A stretch of 33,514 nucleotides of DNA, taken from the NCBI RefSeq assembly GCF_000308455.1, contig NZ_BAFP01000093.1:1-33514 (forward strand), in the 5' to 3' direction. The notes beneath the pieces were generated by a model. The model was not told the DNA's origin. It saw only the letters and a program-made list of their open reading frames with translations, and made no database searches. Positions 8,536 through 16,345 of this stretch are shown one piece after another. This stretch comes from Nocardia abscessus NBRC 100374. Its GTDB lineage: Bacteria > Actinomycetota > Actinomycetes > Mycobacteriales > Mycobacteriaceae. The number at the start of each line of letters is the position of its first letter. Positions within the stretch are counted from its first letter, which is position 1. A program made the position numbers and the translations under genes.

Positions 8536-9507
8536 ATGACCGAAACACCGCCCCCCGCACCCAAACCATCAGCTGGCGGCGCTACCTCCCCGAACGACGA
8601 CGAACGCTTCGCGCCACGGCCGGGCCGACACGAGAGCCCGCATCCGCAGGCACCTGGTCCCGGGACCGGCCATCCCCGCCACGAGATGGCGGGTTCGTCC
8701 GGATATCCGCAGTTCGAGGGCCCCGGCGCGGCACACTACGGCAGCGAACCGCTGGAGCCGCCCCCGCCGGTGGGCGCCCCGCATCCCAGCTACGGTCCGC
8801 AGGGCACCGGGCCGGGGTGGGCGCCGCCCGGCCCCGCGCAGGCGCAGGAGCCGGTCTACGGCTACCAGCAGGTCCAGGTGGGTTCGAGCTCGCTGGACGT
8901 CGGTCAGGCCATCAGTTACGGCTGGGCGAGGTTCCGGGCCAATCCGGGGCCGTGGGCCGGGGTGACCGCGGTGGGCCTGGTCATCTACCTGGCGTTCCTG
9001 CTCGTCGTGCAAATCGCCGACCCGACGACGATGCTGCCACTGCTGCTCATCTTCCTGGCGGTCATGGCCGCGGTCTGGCTGCTGCAGGCGGCCATGGTGC
9101 GCGGCGCGCTGTACGAGGCCGACGGCACGCCTCCGCCGTTCGGCGCCTACTTCCGCTTCGTGAACGCGGGCAACGTGCTGCTCACCGCACTGCTGGCGTT
9201 CACACTGACCTTCATCGGCTCGGCGATCTGCCTGCTCCCCGGTCTGATCGCCGGCTGGCTGTGCATGTTCTCGCTGCATTTCGTGGTCGACCAGGACCAG
9301 GGTCCGTTCGAGGCGCTGAAGTCCAGCTTCACGCTGGTGGTCGCCAACGCTTGGCAGGTGCTGCTGCTCGCGCTGGCGGTGCTGGTGGTGACCTTCCTCG
9401 GCCTGCTGCTGTGCGGGTTGGGCCTGCTGATCGCGGGCCCGGTCGCCACCATCGCGGTGACCTACGCCTATCGCACGCTCACCGGCGGCACCGTCGCGGC
9501 ATACTGA
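8536..9507 (+). CDS. Proline/glycine-rich multi-pass membrane protein (Rv2560-like)
   Basis: 323 aa. About 115 residues of Pro/Gly/Ala-rich, probably disordered cytoplasmic region (TPPPAPKP, GHPR, VGAPHPSYGPQGTGPGW) precede a membrane domain. That domain starts around SSSLDVGQAISYGWARFRAN and has four or more hydrophobic segments (AVGLVIYLAFLLVV; LLLIFLAVMAAVWLL; LLTALLAFTLTFIG; VLLLALAVLVVTFLGLLL and a final one). The FEALKSSF segment after a helix pair resembles membrane proteins with repeated helical hairpins. ATG 8536 has GGAAAGG upstream. Position next to rarA-region genes matches the mycobacterial proline- and glycine-rich transmembrane protein Rv2560; function is unknown. It ends 7 bp before the convergent DUF389 gene. 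Confidence 0.83.
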   Translation: MTETPPPAPKPSAGGATSPNDDERFAPRPGRHESPHPQAPGPGTGHPRHEMAGSSGYPQFEGPGAAHYGSEPLEPPPPVGAPHPSYGPQGTGPGWAPPGPAQAQEPVYGYQQVQVGSSSLDVGQAISYGWARFRANPGPWAGVTAVGLVIYLAFLLVVQIADPTTMLPLLLIFLAVMAAVWLLQAAMVRGALYEADGTPPPFGAYFRFVNAGNVLLTALLAFTLTFIGSAICLLPGLIAGWLCMFSLHFVVDQDQGPFEALKSSFTLVVANAWQVLLLALAVLVVTFLGLLLCGLGLLIAGPVATIAVTYAYRTLTGGTVAAY

Positions 9508-9514
9508 AGCGCGG

Positions 9515-10480
9515 TCATCCGCCGATCCGAGCGCGTGTCCCGATCCACCGCGTGAAACGCCCCACCGGTCCGGCCTCGCTGCCCGCGCGAGGCCGGAGGG
9601 CGAGTACCAGGATCCCGGCCACGACGATGCCCGCCATGTTCACGGCCAGCTGCCCCGCGGACAGAAACGCCACCCGCCACTCCCCCAAAGTCGCCGCGAC
9701 GACGGCGAATCCGGCCGCGGGCACGGTGGTCACCGAGATGAACACGCCGACCAGCGCGGCCGATTTCGCGGTCACCAGCGACAGCATGCCCGCCGCGCCC
9801 GCCAGTAGTGCGACGACCAGGGAGAACGGCCCGACCTGGTAGATGAAGTCGACGTCGTCGATGCTCGACACCCCATCGATGGTGATCCAGCCGACCTGCC
9901 GCCACACCACTGTCGCCAGCAGCGTGACGACCATCGCCACCGGAAAGCCGACCGCGAGCGCGAGCACCGACCGCCGGACCAGCGAAAAGTCCCTGCGCAC
10001 CACAGCGACCGCGAGGGCGGCCAGCGGCCCGAACTCCGGACCGACGACCATGGCGCCGACGATGGTCACCGGCGAATCGGTCGCGACGCCGACGGCGGCG
10101 AGCAGGCAGGCGATCGTGAGGAACGCCAGGAACGTCGCGCTGATGCTCGACTCCTCGTGGGTCTGCGCGAGCAGTTCCTCCCACACCACCGCGTCGCTCG
10201 GATCGCCGGGCGCCTCGTGCACCGCACGCTCACCCGCGTCCGACAGCACCGTCTCGACCGGTGTGAGTGTCATACCGCCGGACCGGCAGACGCCCAGCGC
10301 GGTCAGATCGTCGATTACGTCGTTGGCGGCCTCTCGAGCCACGTCCGCCTGCACGAGATCGCCCTCCGGCTCCAGCGCGACGCCGCGTGCCAGGGTCACG
10401 TGCGTGACCCCGGGATCGGCGGCAAGCACCTCGAGCGCCGCGTCGGTGATCTCCGGCGGGCTGATCATGCGCAAGTGCAA
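9515..10480 (-). CDS. DUF389 family integral membrane protein
   Basis: 321 aa. A soluble N-terminal part (LHLRMISPPEITDAALEVLAADPGVTHV, to about residue 110) is followed by the DUF389 membrane domain with about six segments. Signature pieces are VTIVGAMVVGPEFGPLAALA, FSLVVALLAGAAGMLSL and VTTVPAAGFAVVAATLGEW. The function of the family is not established. I place the start at TTG 10480 (family N-termini begin MLHLRVI) with GAGGGA 8 bases upstream; an adjacent TTG at 10483 and an ATG at 10465 are alternatives, and the frame is open to 10531. It lies downstream of aspS on the same strand, 77 bp after its stop, and converges on the proline-rich membrane protein gene. Confidence 0.85.
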   Translation of the reverse strand: MHLRMISPPEITDAALEVLAADPGVTHVTLARGVALEPEGDLVQADVAREAANDVIDDLTALGVCRSGGMTLTPVETVLSDAGERAVHEAPGDPSDAVVWEELLAQTHEESSISATFLAFLTIACLLAAVGVATDSPVTIVGAMVVGPEFGPLAALAVAVVRRDFSLVRRSVLALAVGFPVAMVVTLLATVVWRQVGWITIDGVSSIDDVDFIYQVGPFSLVVALLAGAAGMLSLVTAKSAALVGVFISVTTVPAAGFAVVAATLGEWRVAFLSAGQLAVNMAGIVVAGILVLALRPRAGSEAGPVGRFTRWIGTRARIGG

Positions 10481-10557
10481 CAACGGATTCCCTCGCGATC
10501 GGCGTCCTCGAGCAGGGACACGGCTGACCAAAAGGTACCGTTCGCGGGGTTGCTCCG

Positions 10558-12351
10558 TTACGACGCGGTCGCGGCGTCGGCCGCCTTCTTCTGCTCCGGC
10601 TTGGCGTCCAGGCCCGCCTCTTTGCGCTGCTGCGCGGTGATCGGCGCGGGTGCGTCGGTCAGCGGGTCGACGCCGCCACCGGTCTTCGGGAACGCGATGA
10701 CCTCACGGATCGAGTCCTCTCCCGCCAGCAGCGCGGTGACCCGGTCCCAGCCGAAGGCGATGCCACCGTGCGGCGGAGCGCCGAAGGCGAAGGCGTCCAG
10801 CAGGAAGCCGAACTTCTCCTGCGCCTCCTCCTGACTGATCCCCATGACCTCGAAAACGCGTTCCTGCACATCGCGGCGGTGGATACGAATCGACCCGCCA
10901 CCGATCTCGTTGCCGTTGCAGACGATGTCGTAGGCGTAGGCCAGCGCCGAGCCCGGATCGGCGTCGAAAGTGTCCAGCGACTCCGGCTTCGGCGAGGTGA
11001 AAGCGTGATGCACCGCGGTCCACGCGGAGTGGCCCACCGCCACGTCGCCGCTCGCGGTCGCTTCGACGGTCGGCTCGAACAGGGGCGCGTCCACGACCCA
11101 CACGAACGACCAGGCGTCCTCGTCGATGAGCCCGACCTTGCGGGCGATCTCGACACGCGCCGCGCCGAGCAACGCACGCTGCGCCTTCGGTGCGCCCGCG
11201 GCGAAGAACACACAGTCACCGGGGACCGCGCCGACGTGCTTGGCCAGCCCCTCGCGCTCGGCTTCGCTGAGGTTCTTGGCGACCGGGCCGCCGAGCGTGC
11301 CGTCCTCGTTCACTAGGACGTACGCCAGCCCCTTGGCGCCGCGCTGCTTGGCCCATTCCTGCCATGCGTCGAGCTGTCGCCGCGGCTGGCTCGCGCCGCC
11401 CGGCATGACCACCGCGCCCACGTAGGGCGCCTGGAACACCCGGAACGGGGTGTCTGCGAAGTAGTCGGTGCACTCGGTGATCTCCACGCCGAAGCGCAGG
11501 TCGGGCTTGTCGGTGCCGAAACGGCGCATGGCCTCGGCGTAGGTCATGTGCGGGATCGGGGTCTGGATCTCGTATCCGATCAGCTTCCACAGCGCGACCA
11601 GGATCTCCTCCGCCAGCAGGATCACGTCCTCCTGGCGCACGAAGCTCATCTCGATGTCGAGCTGGGTGAACTCCGGCTGGCGGTCGGCGCGGAAGTCCTC
11701 GTCCCGGTAGCACCGCGCGATCTGGTAGTAGCGTTCGATGCCGCCGACCATCAGCAGCTGCTTGAACAGCTGCGGACTCTGCGGCAGGGCGTAGAAGCTA
11801 CCCGGCTGCAGGCGGGCGGGCACCAGGAAGTCGCGCGCGCCCTCGGGCGTGGACCGGGTCAGCGTGGGAGTCTCGACTTCGACGAATTCGTGGCGGGCGA
11901 GCACCTCACGGGCGGCCGCGTTCACCCTGGACCGCAGCCGGATGGCGTGCGCCGGGCCTTCGCGGCGCAGGTCCAGGTAGCGGTGCTTCAGGCGCGCTTC
12001 CTCACCGGGCTGCTCGTCCAGCTGGAACGGCAACGGAGCGCTCTCGTTCAGCACTTCGAGCTCGGTGACGTTCACCTCGATGGCGCCGGTGGGCAGTTCG
12101 GGGTTCTCGTTGCCGCTCGGCCGCGGTTCCACGGTGCCGGTGACGCGCACGCAGTACTCGGCGCGCAGCCGGTGCGCCTGTTCGGCGGGTTCGCCCTCGC
12201 GGAAGACGGCCTGGGCGACGCCCGACGCGTCGCGCAGATCGATGAAGATCACCCCACCGTGGTCACGCCGCCGGGCCACCCAGCCGGTGAGAGTGACGGT
12301 CTGACCGGCATGCTCGCTTCGCAGCGAACCAGCCAAGTGGGTGCGCAGCAC
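10558..12351 (-). CDS. aspS: Aspartyl-tRNA synthetase, probably non-discriminating (Asp/Asn)
   Basis: 597 aa class IIb synthetase. It has an N-terminal OB-fold anticodon domain (LTGWVARRRDHGGVIFIDLRD), motif 2 (RCYRDEDFRADRQPEFTQLDIEMSF), a GAD-type insertion of bacterial AspRS and motif 3 (GGIAFGWDRVTALLAGEDSIREVIAFPKT). His31 in RRDHGG is the residue associated with relaxed tRNA recognition (discriminating E. coli-type enzymes have Leu), so it probably charges both tRNA-Asp and tRNA-Asn. That fits actinobacteria that make Asn-tRNA through GatCAB. The GTG start at 12351 has AAAGGAA upstream. The last about 25 residues are Lys/Ala-rich. Divergent from the zinc metallopeptidase gene. Confidence 0.96.
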   Translation of the reverse strand: MLRTHLAGSLRSEHAGQTVTLTGWVARRRDHGGVIFIDLRDASGVAQAVFREGEPAEQAHRLRAEYCVRVTGTVEPRPSGNENPELPTGAIEVNVTELEVLNESAPLPFQLDEQPGEEARLKHRYLDLRREGPAHAIRLRSRVNAAAREVLARHEFVEVETPTLTRSTPEGARDFLVPARLQPGSFYALPQSPQLFKQLLMVGGIERYYQIARCYRDEDFRADRQPEFTQLDIEMSFVRQEDVILLAEEILVALWKLIGYEIQTPIPHMTYAEAMRRFGTDKPDLRFGVEITECTDYFADTPFRVFQAPYVGAVVMPGGASQPRRQLDAWQEWAKQRGAKGLAYVLVNEDGTLGGPVAKNLSEAEREGLAKHVGAVPGDCVFFAAGAPKAQRALLGAARVEIARKVGLIDEDAWSFVWVVDAPLFEPTVEATASGDVAVGHSAWTAVHHAFTSPKPESLDTFDADPGSALAYAYDIVCNGNEIGGGSIRIHRRDVQERVFEVMGISQEEAQEKFGFLLDAFAFGAPPHGGIAFGWDRVTALLAGEDSIREVIAFPKTGGGVDPLTDAPAPITAQQRKEAGLDAKPEQKKAADAATAS

Positions 12352-12540
12352 GGGATTCCTTTCGACGACTCGGCACCGGGCTCGGTGTGACCAGGTGCGA
12401 GACCATCGTAGTGAGACACATTCCCCGAGTGGAAACCGATATCACCGCGCCCGTGCCAAGCTGTACCCGCGGAGTGTGAACCGGGGCTCGTACGACCGAG
12501 GGCTGTGTGACCCCGACGGACAAGCGAGAAAGCGACGACG

Positions 12541-13464
12541 ATGACCTTCAACGAGGGCATGCAGATCGATCCGGACCGCGTTTCCTCCGGCGGTCCGGGC
12601 ATGGGCGGCAAACTCGCGCTGGGCGGCGGCGCGGGCGGACTCATCGTGCTGGTACTCACGCTGCTGATGGGTGGCGATCCCGGCTCCATCCTCGGCAATT
12701 TCACCGGCGCGCCCGGCCAGACCCAGACCCAGCCCGGTACCGAGGGCACCCCGAGCCATTGCAGGACCGGCGCGGACGCCAACAAGTACGTCGACTGCCG
12801 GGTGGCGCTCACCGCGCAGAGCCTGGACGCGGTGTGGTCGGCCGAGCTGCCGAAGCAGGCAGGCAAGCGCTATGTCGAGCCGAAGGTCGTGCTCTTCTCC
12901 GGCGCCACCTCGACCGGCTGCGGCAACGCCACCAGCGATGTCGGCCCGTTCTACTGCCCGGTCGATCGGACCGCCTACTTCGACACCAGCTTCTTCCAGG
13001 ATCTGGTGGATCGCTTCGGCGCCAGCGGCGGTCCGCTCGCCCAGGAATACGTGGTTGCGCACGAGATCGGCCATCACATCCAAAACCTGCTCGGCGACCT
13101 CGGTCGCGCGCAACGGGATCCGCGCGGGCCGGAGTCCGGCGCGGTGCGTACCGAACTGCAGGCCGACTGCTACGCGGGCATCTGGGCGCATTTCGCGGAC
13201 CAGCAGCCGGCGCCCGGCAGCGACCAGCCGTTCCTGAAGCCGCTGTCGGACAAGGACGTCGCGGACGCGCTGTCGGCGGCCGCGGCGGTCGGCGACGACC
13301 GCATCCAGCGCGCGGCGCAGGGCCGGGTGAATCCCGAAGCCTGGACGCACGGTTCGTCCGAGCAGCGCCAGAAGTGGTTCCTCACCGGCTACCGGACCGG
13401 TCAGGTCCGTGCGTGCGACACGTATTCGGCGCAGGATCTCAACAATCCGCCCACCGTGCGGTAG
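12541..13464 (+). CDS. YpfJ-type neutral zinc metallopeptidase, membrane anchored
   Basis: 307 aa. A short cytoplasmic N-terminus (MTFNEGMQIDPDRVSSGG) leads to one membrane segment (about residues 24-43), a Gln/Pro/Thr linker, and the peptidase domain of the neutral zinc metallopeptidase family. The zinc motif HEIGH is at 174-178 (His174, Glu175, His178), with Glu206 in TELQADCYAG the likely third ligand. Cys pairs (Cys74/Cys86, Cys127/Cys139) would suit an extracytoplasmic, disulfide-bonded domain. ATG 12541 follows GAGAAAG. A strong hairpin follows the stop. The order after aspS matches mycobacterial Rv2575. Substrate unknown. Confidence 0.9.
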   Translation: MTFNEGMQIDPDRVSSGGPGMGGKLALGGGAGGLIVLVLTLLMGGDPGSILGNFTGAPGQTQTQPGTEGTPSHCRTGADANKYVDCRVALTAQSLDAVWSAELPKQAGKRYVEPKVVLFSGATSTGCGNATSDVGPFYCPVDRTAYFDTSFFQDLVDRFGASGGPLAQEYVVAHEIGHHIQNLLGDLGRAQRDPRGPESGAVRTELQADCYAGIWAHFADQQPAPGSDQPFLKPLSDKDVADALSAAAAVGDDRIQRAAQGRVNPEAWTHGSSEQRQKWFLTGYRTGQVRACDTYSAQDLNNPPTVR

Positions 13465-13482
13465 AACCGGATCGGATCCGAC

Positions 13483-13517
13483 ACAGCGCGCCGGTACCGC
13501 CAGGGCCGGCGCGCTGT
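13483..13517 (+). terminator. Perfect 12-bp hairpin after the zinc metallopeptidase gene
   Basis: ACAGCGCGCCGG (13483-13494) pairs exactly with CCGGCGCGCTGT (13506-13517) around an 11-base loop, 18 bases after the stop. There is no U-tract, as is usual for terminator-like hairpins in high-GC actinobacteria. Confidence 0.7.
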
Positions 13518-13580
13518 CATGATCTACGGCAGTCCGCCTGCGCCGCAGGCGAACACGGACAGCACCGGAAGATGGGATCG

Positions 13581-14117
13581 ATGCGAGTAACGAAAGCTGT
13601 TCTGCTGGTTGTGCTGCTGATCGTCGCGGCGGGCTCGGGCGCCGCCACGGCCGACCCGGCCCTGGATCGCCCCAGTGCGCTACCGCCGATCGCCGCACCG
13701 CTGGCACTGTTCACGCTGACCACCATTCCGGATGGTTGGCAGGCCCGGACCGATCTCCGCCCACAGCTGGAGATCTTCACCGACGGCCGTGCGGTCAGCA
13801 GCCCCGATGCCGTGGCCGCCGATCGCCGTCCCGAGACCGCGCCGAAGCGGATCGACGGTCACATTCCGCCCGACGTGCTCAGCGCCGCGCTGGCCGAGAC
13901 CAACGCACTGGCCGCGGCGGACCTCGGCGTGCCGAAGCCCATTGATCAGAGCAGCCGGATCATCGACTACATGCCGCAGTCACCGGCTCAGGATGTGCAT
14001 CTGGTGGTGTACTCACCGGAAACCACCGAGGGGCTCGGCGGCGAGCAGCAGGCCGCACGCAAGCGTTTCGCCGACCTCTACAAGAAATTGCTCGACGCGT
14101 TCGTCCAGGACAACTGA
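13581..14117 (+). CDS. Small exported protein, unknown function
   Basis: 178 aa. A clear Sec signal peptide (MRVTKAVLLVVLLIVAAGSG) has likely cleavage at ATA-DP near residue 26. The mature domain of about 150 aa has no recognised family motif and no Cys in the mature part; it includes PDGWQARTDLRPQLEIFTDG and ends AARKRFADLYKKLLDAFVQDN. ATG 13581 is chosen because GGAAG lies 9 bases upstream; ATG 13572 in the same frame has no room for a ribosome site. The metallopeptidase terminator lies between it and the preceding gene, so it probably has its own promoter. Function cannot be assigned. Confidence 0.82.
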   Translation: MRVTKAVLLVVLLIVAAGSGAATADPALDRPSALPPIAAPLALFTLTTIPDGWQARTDLRPQLEIFTDGRAVSSPDAVAADRRPETAPKRIDGHIPPDVLSAALAETNALAAADLGVPKPIDQSSRIIDYMPQSPAQDVHLVVYSPETTEGLGGEQQAARKRFADLYKKLLDAFVQDN

Positions 14118-14132
14118 TATTCGCTCGTCACT

Positions 14133-14184
14133 CGGCCCGAACGGCCACGATCCGTTCGGGCCGGGTGCCGCGCGGGGCACCCGG
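14133..14184. terminator. Two overlapping hairpins between convergent genes (bidirectional terminator)
   Basis: Hairpin 1 is CGGCCCGAACGG (14133-14144) paired with CCGTTCGGGCCG (14152-14163) around a 7-base loop, 12 perfect pairs. Hairpin 2 is CCGGGTGCC (14161-14169) paired with GGCACCCGG (14176-14184). They share bases 14161-14163, so they cannot both be fully formed. They lie between the ends of the small exported protein gene (14117) and the type VII partner gene (14193). Confidence 0.75.
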
Positions 14185-14192
14185 GGACCGGG

Positions 14193-15809
14193 TCAGAACT
14201 GGTCCTGCTCGTAGTCCGAACTGATGATCTCGTCCGAGTGCGTAGCGCCGATGACATCCGGCGTGGATTCGCCGAGCGGACCGGTGAGATCGTCGTTGCC
14301 GGTGGGGCTCTGGTACGGCTGCACCGTGCGCGAGTGCTCCTCCTCGTTGCCGCGCTGCCCCGCAGCGCCCGCCGGGCCACCCATGAAGCTGCTCGATCCG
14401 GCGGGTGTGGTGCTACCGGGTGTGCCGGTACCGAACGAAACACCGGGGACACCGGCGACCGAGCGGATCGGTGGAACCGTGGTGCCGGGCAGGCCGCTGG
14501 CCTTGGGCACCGAGGACGTGCTCGGGCTTCCGGACCGGCTGGGGTTGCTGCCGAGCAGTCCACTCGACACGCCAGGGCTGGAACTGGGACTGTGCGTGTT
14601 GTGCACCGACGACGGCGTGGTCGTCGGGCTCGACGTCCCTGGCGTGTAGGAGTCCAGGCCCGCCGCCTTCGTCGCGGTGTCGGACGCGGTCGACTGCGCC
14701 TGCTCCAGGATCGGCTGGCCGACGTTCTGCGCCAGCGCCTGCGCGACCTCCTGGGGCGCGGGCCCGCCGCCCGGCGCGACCAGCTGCTGCACCATGCCGC
14801 TGAGTTCGCCGGTCTTGCCCGCCAGGTCCCCGCGGGTGGCGTTGACCACGCCGACGGCGTTGCCGAGGTGCTCGGTGGCCGAGGCGATCAGCGCCGCCTG
14901 CGCGGGCGGGGTGAGGATCACCGGCGCGAACGCGGTGGCCTGGGTGGCGAACGACGACGCGATCCCGAGCAACTGGGCATTGCCCTGCTGCACGACCGCG
15001 GCGGCGCGCTGGGTGATTTCGGAGATGTCGATGCCGCGCTTGCTGGTCTCCTGCCCCTCCACGTTCGCCTGCTGACTCGCGGCCTGGGCATTGCGGGCGG
15101 CCTGGCTCTGCCACAACTGGTCGACCGTGCTGATGCTGCCCTTGCCCACCTGCATCGCCATCTCGATGACCTTGGAGGACTGGCTGAGGATCGCGGTCGG
15201 GTCGAACGCGCCGATGACGCCGGTGCCGAAGCTGCTGAGCAAATCCAAGATCGGCTTCATCAGCAGGTCCACGCCGGGCAGCGCGGGAACCGCGACGCCC
15301 TGCATCAGTGCGGCGACCGGGTCGGCGGGCAGCGCGGGCAACGACGCGGCCGCGGCCGAAGCCTGGTTCACCGCGGTGCTGATCGCGCTCGGCGCGGCGG
15401 CGAGCGCGCCGTCGAGCACGCCCTGTGCCTGCCCGAGTGCGGACTCGGCCACCGGCACGGCGACGTGCTCCACCGCGGTGTTCATATCGCCGAGCAGCGT
15501 GGACACCTCATGCGGCATCCCCGCCGTGTCCTCCGCGCCCGGCGCGCCGCTCAATCCGGGCAGACCGGCGGGCACAGCGGCGGCCGACTGCTGATCCTCG
15601 GAGATCTTGCGTGACAGCACGAATGCGGGCGGCTCGATGGGCGGCAGGTCTTCGGGCAGTTGCGGCAGCGGCACGTCGAGCACCGCCTGGGCCGGTGCCT
15701 GCTGCAGTGCCTCCAGCACGGTCTGCTGGCCGACGGCGACGTTCTGTTCGGCCGCGTGCGCGACGGCTTCGTCCTGCGGCGCGATGACGCCGCTGTCCAG
15801 CGGTCTCAT
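14193..15809 (-). CDS. Large Esp/PPE-like type VII secretion partner protein
   Basis: 538 aa. The first about 380 residues are Ala/Gln-rich and predicted helical, with repeated Ala-heptad stretches (NQASAAAASLPALPADPVAALM; SQAARNAQAASQQANVE). The last about 160 residues are Ser/Thr/Pro/Gly-rich and probably disordered, ending acidic (SDEIISSDYEQDQF). No signal peptide, transmembrane pair or enzyme motif is seen. The layout resembles large ESX substrates such as EspB/EspE/PPE partners. It has no obvious YxxxD/E signal itself; that signal is in the small protein just upstream, whose stop overlaps this ATG (ATGA). The two are inferred to form a co-secreted complex. Nocardia-type sequence; no exact mycobacterial equivalent recognised. 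Confidence 0.75.
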   Translation of the reverse strand: MRPLDSGVIAPQDEAVAHAAEQNVAVGQQTVLEALQQAPAQAVLDVPLPQLPEDLPPIEPPAFVLSRKISEDQQSAAAVPAGLPGLSGAPGAEDTAGMPHEVSTLLGDMNTAVEHVAVPVAESALGQAQGVLDGALAAAPSAISTAVNQASAAAASLPALPADPVAALMQGVAVPALPGVDLLMKPILDLLSSFGTGVIGAFDPTAILSQSSKVIEMAMQVGKGSISTVDQLWQSQAARNAQAASQQANVEGQETSKRGIDISEITQRAAAVVQQGNAQLLGIASSFATQATAFAPVILTPPAQAALIASATEHLGNAVGVVNATRGDLAGKTGELSGMVQQLVAPGGGPAPQEVAQALAQNVGQPILEQAQSTASDTATKAAGLDSYTPGTSSPTTTPSSVHNTHSPSSSPGVSSGLLGSNPSRSGSPSTSSVPKASGLPGTTVPPIRSVAGVPGVSFGTGTPGSTTPAGSSSFMGGPAGAAGQRGNEEEHSRTVQPYQSPTGNDDLTGPLGESTPDVIGATHSDEIISSDYEQDQF

Positions 15810-16135
15810 ACCGCGTCCCCGATCTGGCCCGCGATCGACCCGAGCGCGCCCGCGTTGGACCAGTCGACGGCATCGTAGGCCGCGGCGGCGCTGAACGCCG
15901 ACTCCGAGAGCTTGTTGTACTTGGCCGACAGATCGTTGATGTCCTTGGCCTGCAATACCTGCGCCGCGGCGAACATCGCCAGGTAGTCCGCCCCGATCAA
16001 GCCGAACACCGGGACCAGCGCGGAAACGTTGCGCACCGCGTCGAAATTGCCCGCCCCCGCGAGATCACCGGCGATTCCGGCGTTCGTGGCGGCGAACGCC
16101 CGGACCGCTTCGGTCTCTACCGAGAGATCACTCAT
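15806..16135 (-). CDS. EspC-like small type VII secretion substrate
   Basis: 109 aa, all helical by composition, without a signal peptide. The N-terminus MSDLSVETEAVRAFAATNAG resembles the EspC/ESX-1 secretion-associated family (mycobacterial Rv3615c type). The C-terminal part holds AAYDAVDW, giving the YxxxD secretion signal at Tyr87-Asp91, right after a helix, as in PE/EspC-type proteins. ATG 16135 is preceded by a GGGGG-containing ribosome site. Its stop overlaps the start of the 538-aa partner (ATGA), a gene arrangement like PE-PPE and EspC-EspA pairs. No ESX machinery gene is in the window, so the secreting system lies elsewhere. Confidence 0.8.
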   Translation of the reverse strand: MSDLSVETEAVRAFAATNAGIAGDLAGAGNFDAVRNVSALVPVFGLIGADYLAMFAAAQVLQAKDINDLSAKYNKLSESAFSAAAAYDAVDWSNAGALGSIAGQIGDAV

Positions 16136-16301
16136 CGAGTTGCCCCCACATCGTCGTACAGATCTGCGTCATGAACTTGTCGTGATCCGCCGGCTCCCTG
16201 CCGAATCGGCAAGGGCCGCTACGGTTGCGCCCAATATAGCGGACCGGACCGGCATGTCACGAGCCCGAACGCGCCGCGCGACCGGGCTTACCGGACAAAA
16301 T

Positions 16302-16315
16302 TGGAACGTGTTGCA
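16302..16315 (+). promoter_or_regulatory. KstR-type operator, distal copy
   Basis: TGGAACGTGTTGCA fits the published KstR consensus TNNAACNNGTTNNA at every fixed position. It overlaps the candidate -35 TTGCAA (16311-16316) of the epimerase promoter and lies 17 bp centre-to-centre from the second copy. Confidence 0.6.
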
Positions 16316-16338
16316 AATTAGAACAAGTTCTATATTCT
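16311..16338 (+). promoter_or_regulatory. Candidate promoter of the epimerase gene (leaderless)
   Basis: TTGCAA (16311-16316) and TATTCT (16333-16338) are spaced 16 bases apart. Initiation about 7 bases after the -10 would fall at 16345-16346, the epimerase ATG, and no Shine-Dalgarno precedes that ATG, so a leaderless message is likely. Confidence 0.5.
16319..16332 (+). promoter_or_regulatory. KstR-type operator, proximal copy (perfect palindrome arms)
   Basis: TAGAACAAGTTCTA has exact 6-base inverted arms (TAGAAC/GTTCTA) and fits TNNAACNNGTTNNA. It occupies the spacer between the candidate -35 and -10, where a bound TetR-family repressor would block initiation. Confidence 0.7.
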
Positions 16339-16345
16339 CTGTCCC

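Noticed and set aside
12507..14117. 536-codon frame spanning the metallopeptidase and exported-protein genes
   Set aside because: The first part is an out-of-frame reading of the metallopeptidase gene; only the last 178 codons (from 13581) are real and have a signal peptide.
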